Origin: Acidimicrobiales bacterium mtb01
Lineage (GTDB): Bacteria; Actinomycetota; Acidimicrobiia; Acidimicrobiales; Ilumatobacteraceae
DNA length: 64,000 bases
Assembly (NCBI GenBank): GCA_004379135.1
Contig: NBNI01000007.1
Location: 124,001-188,000 of the forward strand
Reading direction: 5' to 3'
Positions 62,282 to 64,000 of this stretch are shown here, in pieces. The notes below the pieces were generated by a model. That model was given only the letters and a program-made list of their open reading frames with translations, was not told the origin of the DNA and searched no databases. The position numbers were made by a program, and so were the translations under genes. Each line of letters begins with the position of its first letter. Positions within the stretch are counted from its first letter, which is position 1.

Positions 62282-63847
62282 GTGACCGCTGTCGTCGTGG
62301 TGATCGTCGTGTGGGCGCTCTCACTCGCGGTCATCGCTCGACTCGTGCGGCAACGCTCTTTGCAGGAGAAGAAGCGGCGCGAGACCTTGATGCGTGCTCT
62401 GGTCGAGACGTCGAGCGGTGTCGCACTCGTGTTCGACGCGAAGCGGCGGGTCGTCATCGCCAACGACGACATTCGTCGCCACTCGGGTGGCTCGGCAACG
62501 GGGCGCCCGGTCGTCAAGGCATTGGGAGTCGCCGACGATTCAGTGGCCGTGAAGGTTCTCGACGACGTCATGGCGGCGGTGCTCGCCGGTGATTCGTCCG
62601 CGGCCGAACTGCCTGACGAGGAGGACGACGGCTCGATGCGCATTCTCGAGATCGAGGGTCGACCGTTGGAAGGCGGTCAGGGTTTCCTCCACGTGAGCGA
62701 CGCGACCGAACGTCGTGAGCGCGCGATGCGTTCGGCGCAATCAGAACGAATGGAAGCCCTCGGAGCCTTGGCCGGGGGTCTGGCCCACGACTTCAACAAT
62801 CTGCTGTTCGTCACTCTCGGCAACCTGCAGTTGATGGCCACCAACGATGTCGTCATCAACGACGAGAAGTTGTCGAAGTTCGTGTCGCGATCGGTCGCCG
62901 CCGTCGAACGTGGCGCCGAGATCACCAAGTCGTTGCTCGCTGTGGCCCGCAGTCAGCCACTCGAGGAGAGCGCCGTCACCCTCGCCGATCTCGTGAAGGG
63001 AATCCTGCCCCTGGTTCGGCAAGCACTTGGAGCAGGTCGCACCGTGTCCGTCGACATCCCCGATCAGTCGGTGCAGTTGATGCTCGACGCCGGACGCCTG
63101 TCGTCGTGCATCTTGAATCTCGCGTTCAACGCCCGCGACGCCATGGGCCCGAACGGCTCGCTCACCATCGCCGCTCACCGGGTCGACGAACTCGATCCGT
63201 CCTGGGGCCTCACCGGATCGTTCATCCGCCTGTCGATCGCCGACGACGGATCGGGGATGAGCGACGAGGTGGTCGCGCGCGCGTTCGAGCCGTTCTTCAC
63301 CACCAAGAAGCCGGGCAGCGGCACGGGTCTCGGGTTGGCCACGGTGTACGCGTTCGCGCGGCAGACCGGCGGCACGGCGACGCTCACGAGCCGACTCGGT
63401 GCCGGCACCACGGTGTCGCTCGTCCTGCCGATCCACGATCCGTCGGACGCAGAAGCGGCGAGCGCGCCTCGCCGCCGCGCCGGCCGTCGTGTCGTGGTGG
63501 CCGACGACGAGCAGTCGCTGGCCGAACTCGTGGCGTCGTGGCTCATCGACGTCGGCGTCGACGCCCGATTCGCCACGTCGCCGAAATCGGCGCTCGATCT
63601 CGTCGAGGAATTCGCACCCGACGTGCTGGTGTCCGACGCGAACTTCGGCGAGGAGATCGACGGGATCGAACTCGCCAAGCTGGCGAAGGCGATCCAACCC
63701 GACCTGGCCGTGATCTTCATGACCGGTTACAGCTCGAGCATGCGAACCCTGCAGGAACTGGGGGAGCGGACACTCGCCAAACCCTTCTCGCGCGACGACC
63801 TGTACGGTGCGCTCATGCCGTATCTCGCCGAGGCCAGCGATGTCTGA
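62282..63847 (+). CDS. hybrid sensor histidine kinase
   Basis: A 521-aa membrane-linked kinase: one N-terminal span (about 1-20), PAS-like domain (about 36-150), HisKA with phospho-acceptor H169 (GGLAHDFNNLL, the class seen in NtrB-like kinases), HATPase with N283 (NLAFNARDAMG), DDGSGMS and GTGLGL, then a receiver domain with phospho-acceptor D452 and K500 (LAKPFS). GTG start, 7 nt after TACGAT. It overlaps the following response regulator by 8 bp. Confidence 0.93.
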   Translation: MTAVVVVIVVWALSLAVIARLVRQRSLQEKKRRETLMRALVETSSGVALVFDAKRRVVIANDDIRRHSGGSATGRPVVKALGVADDSVAVKVLDDVMAAVLAGDSSAAELPDEEDDGSMRILEIEGRPLEGGQGFLHVSDATERRERAMRSAQSERMEALGALAGGLAHDFNNLLFVTLGNLQLMATNDVVINDEKLSKFVSRSVAAVERGAEITKSLLAVARSQPLEESAVTLADLVKGILPLVRQALGAGRTVSVDIPDQSVQLMLDAGRLSSCILNLAFNARDAMGPNGSLTIAAHRVDELDPSWGLTGSFIRLSIADDGSGMSDEVVARAFEPFFTTKKPGSGTGLGLATVYAFARQTGGTATLTSRLGAGTTVSLVLPIHDPSDAEAASAPRRRAGRRVVVADDEQSLAELVASWLIDVGVDARFATSPKSALDLVEEFAPDVLVSDANFGEEIDGIELAKLAKAIQPDLAVIFMTGYSSSMRTLQELGERTLAKPFSRDDLYGALMPYLAEASDV

Positions 63848-64000
63848 GTCCGCTCGGGTCCTGGTGATCGATGATGAGCCGGCGATCTGCGAGCTCATCG
63901 AAGCGGTGGCCGAATCGGCCGGATTCACCGTCCGTGCCGCGAGTTCGCCGGGCGAGATCGAAGCGGCGATCCAGGGCAGGTTCGATCTCGTCGTGCTCGA
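63840..64000 (+). CDS. response regulator receiver domain protein (3' truncated)
   Basis: Starts ATG TCT GAG, overlapping the kinase stop in another frame. The visible 53 residues begin SESARVLVIDDEPAICELIEA, with the acidic pocket DDE at 11-13 as in CheY-like receivers, and end just before the expected phospho-acceptor Asp at FDLVVL. The output domain lies beyond the window. It is the natural partner of the hybrid kinase. Confidence 0.88.
   Translation, partial: MSESARVLVIDDEPAICELIEAVAESAGFTVRAASSPGEIEAAIQGRFDLVVL

Overview
The window reads as a chromosomal segment of a high-GC actinobacterium. Traits pointing that way are a WhiB regulator, a LexA/LysM SOS locus, actinobacterial-style -10 boxes, a deazaflavin-dependent nitroreductase-like protein, a B12-dependent ribonucleotide reductase, and CYP125-like P450 and acyl-CoA dehydrogenase genes. 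The gene mix suggests class Acidimicrobiia (Ilumatobacter-like); this is inference from gene content, not a phylogeny. Genes are tightly packed, often with 4-bp ATGA/GTGA overlaps. No insertion sequence, prophage, integrase or CRISPR array was seen. The first gene (sigma factor) and the last (response regulator) are cut by the window edges.

Layout. 1-7.4 kb: sigma-70 factor, then a run of miaB-miaA-dapF-hflX-aminotransferase-membrane protein. 7.3-14.6 kb: lexA divergent from a LysM membrane protein with LexA boxes inside both promoters, then nrdR, a stand-alone molybdopterin oxidoreductase, and nrdJ with its own promoter and a candidate NrdR operator. 14.6-25 kb: a large secreted protein, arfB, a nitroreductase-like protein, acyl-CoA dehydrogenase, alanine dehydrogenase, SDR, a VanY/CWB2 cell-wall protein, an EEP nuclease and thymidine kinase. 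25-33 kb, minus strand: P450, RNase P RNA, two ferritin-like proteins, and a glycerol-lipid operon (glpD, AGPS-like FAD oxidase, small membrane protein, glpK). 33-36 kb: Fur-family regulator, rubrerythrin, CCG/4Fe-4S protein, DUF3501 and WhiB. 36-46.4 kb: trpD, thrB, a DEDDh/GIY-YIG nuclease with a LexA box, MBL-fold protein, SURF1, DUF4262, DCC protein, an isobutyryl-CoA-mutase-like split mutase, SDR, Dabb protein and PfkB kinase. 46.4-50.7 kb: EamA exporter, a thioredoxin-fold lipoprotein with an in-frame TGA where the first redox cysteine should be, a Rieske oxygenase, LysM-NlpC/P60 and enoyl-CoA hydratase. 50.8-57 kb: two paralogous D-aminoacylase-type amidohydrolases, a double SnoaL-like protein, DDAH and a 2OG-Fe(II) oxygenase. 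57-64 kb: a 69-bp tandem repeat carrying the tRNA-Gly 3' end, tRNA-Gly, DedA, a heterodimeric ABC exporter, glutathione peroxidase, tRNA-Pro, a hybrid histidine kinase and a response regulator.

How the parts fit together. The strongest unusual signal is the thioredoxin-like lipoprotein at 47294-47809. Its TGA lies exactly at the first Cys of the CxxC motif and is followed by a hairpin matching the bacterial SECIS model, so it is probably a selenoprotein. A second coherent system is the SOS regulon: a LexA box sits in the promoters of lexA, a YneA/DivS-like LysM protein and a DnaQ-UvrC nuclease. Many starts lie 6-7 nt after a TANNNT -10 box, implying widespread leaderless transcripts. Redox and oxygen defence (rubrerythrin cluster, ferritin-like proteins, Gpx, SURF1) and fatty-acid, sterol or branched-acyl catabolism (P450, acyl-CoA dehydrogenase, enoyl-CoA hydratase, B12 mutase) are recurrent themes.
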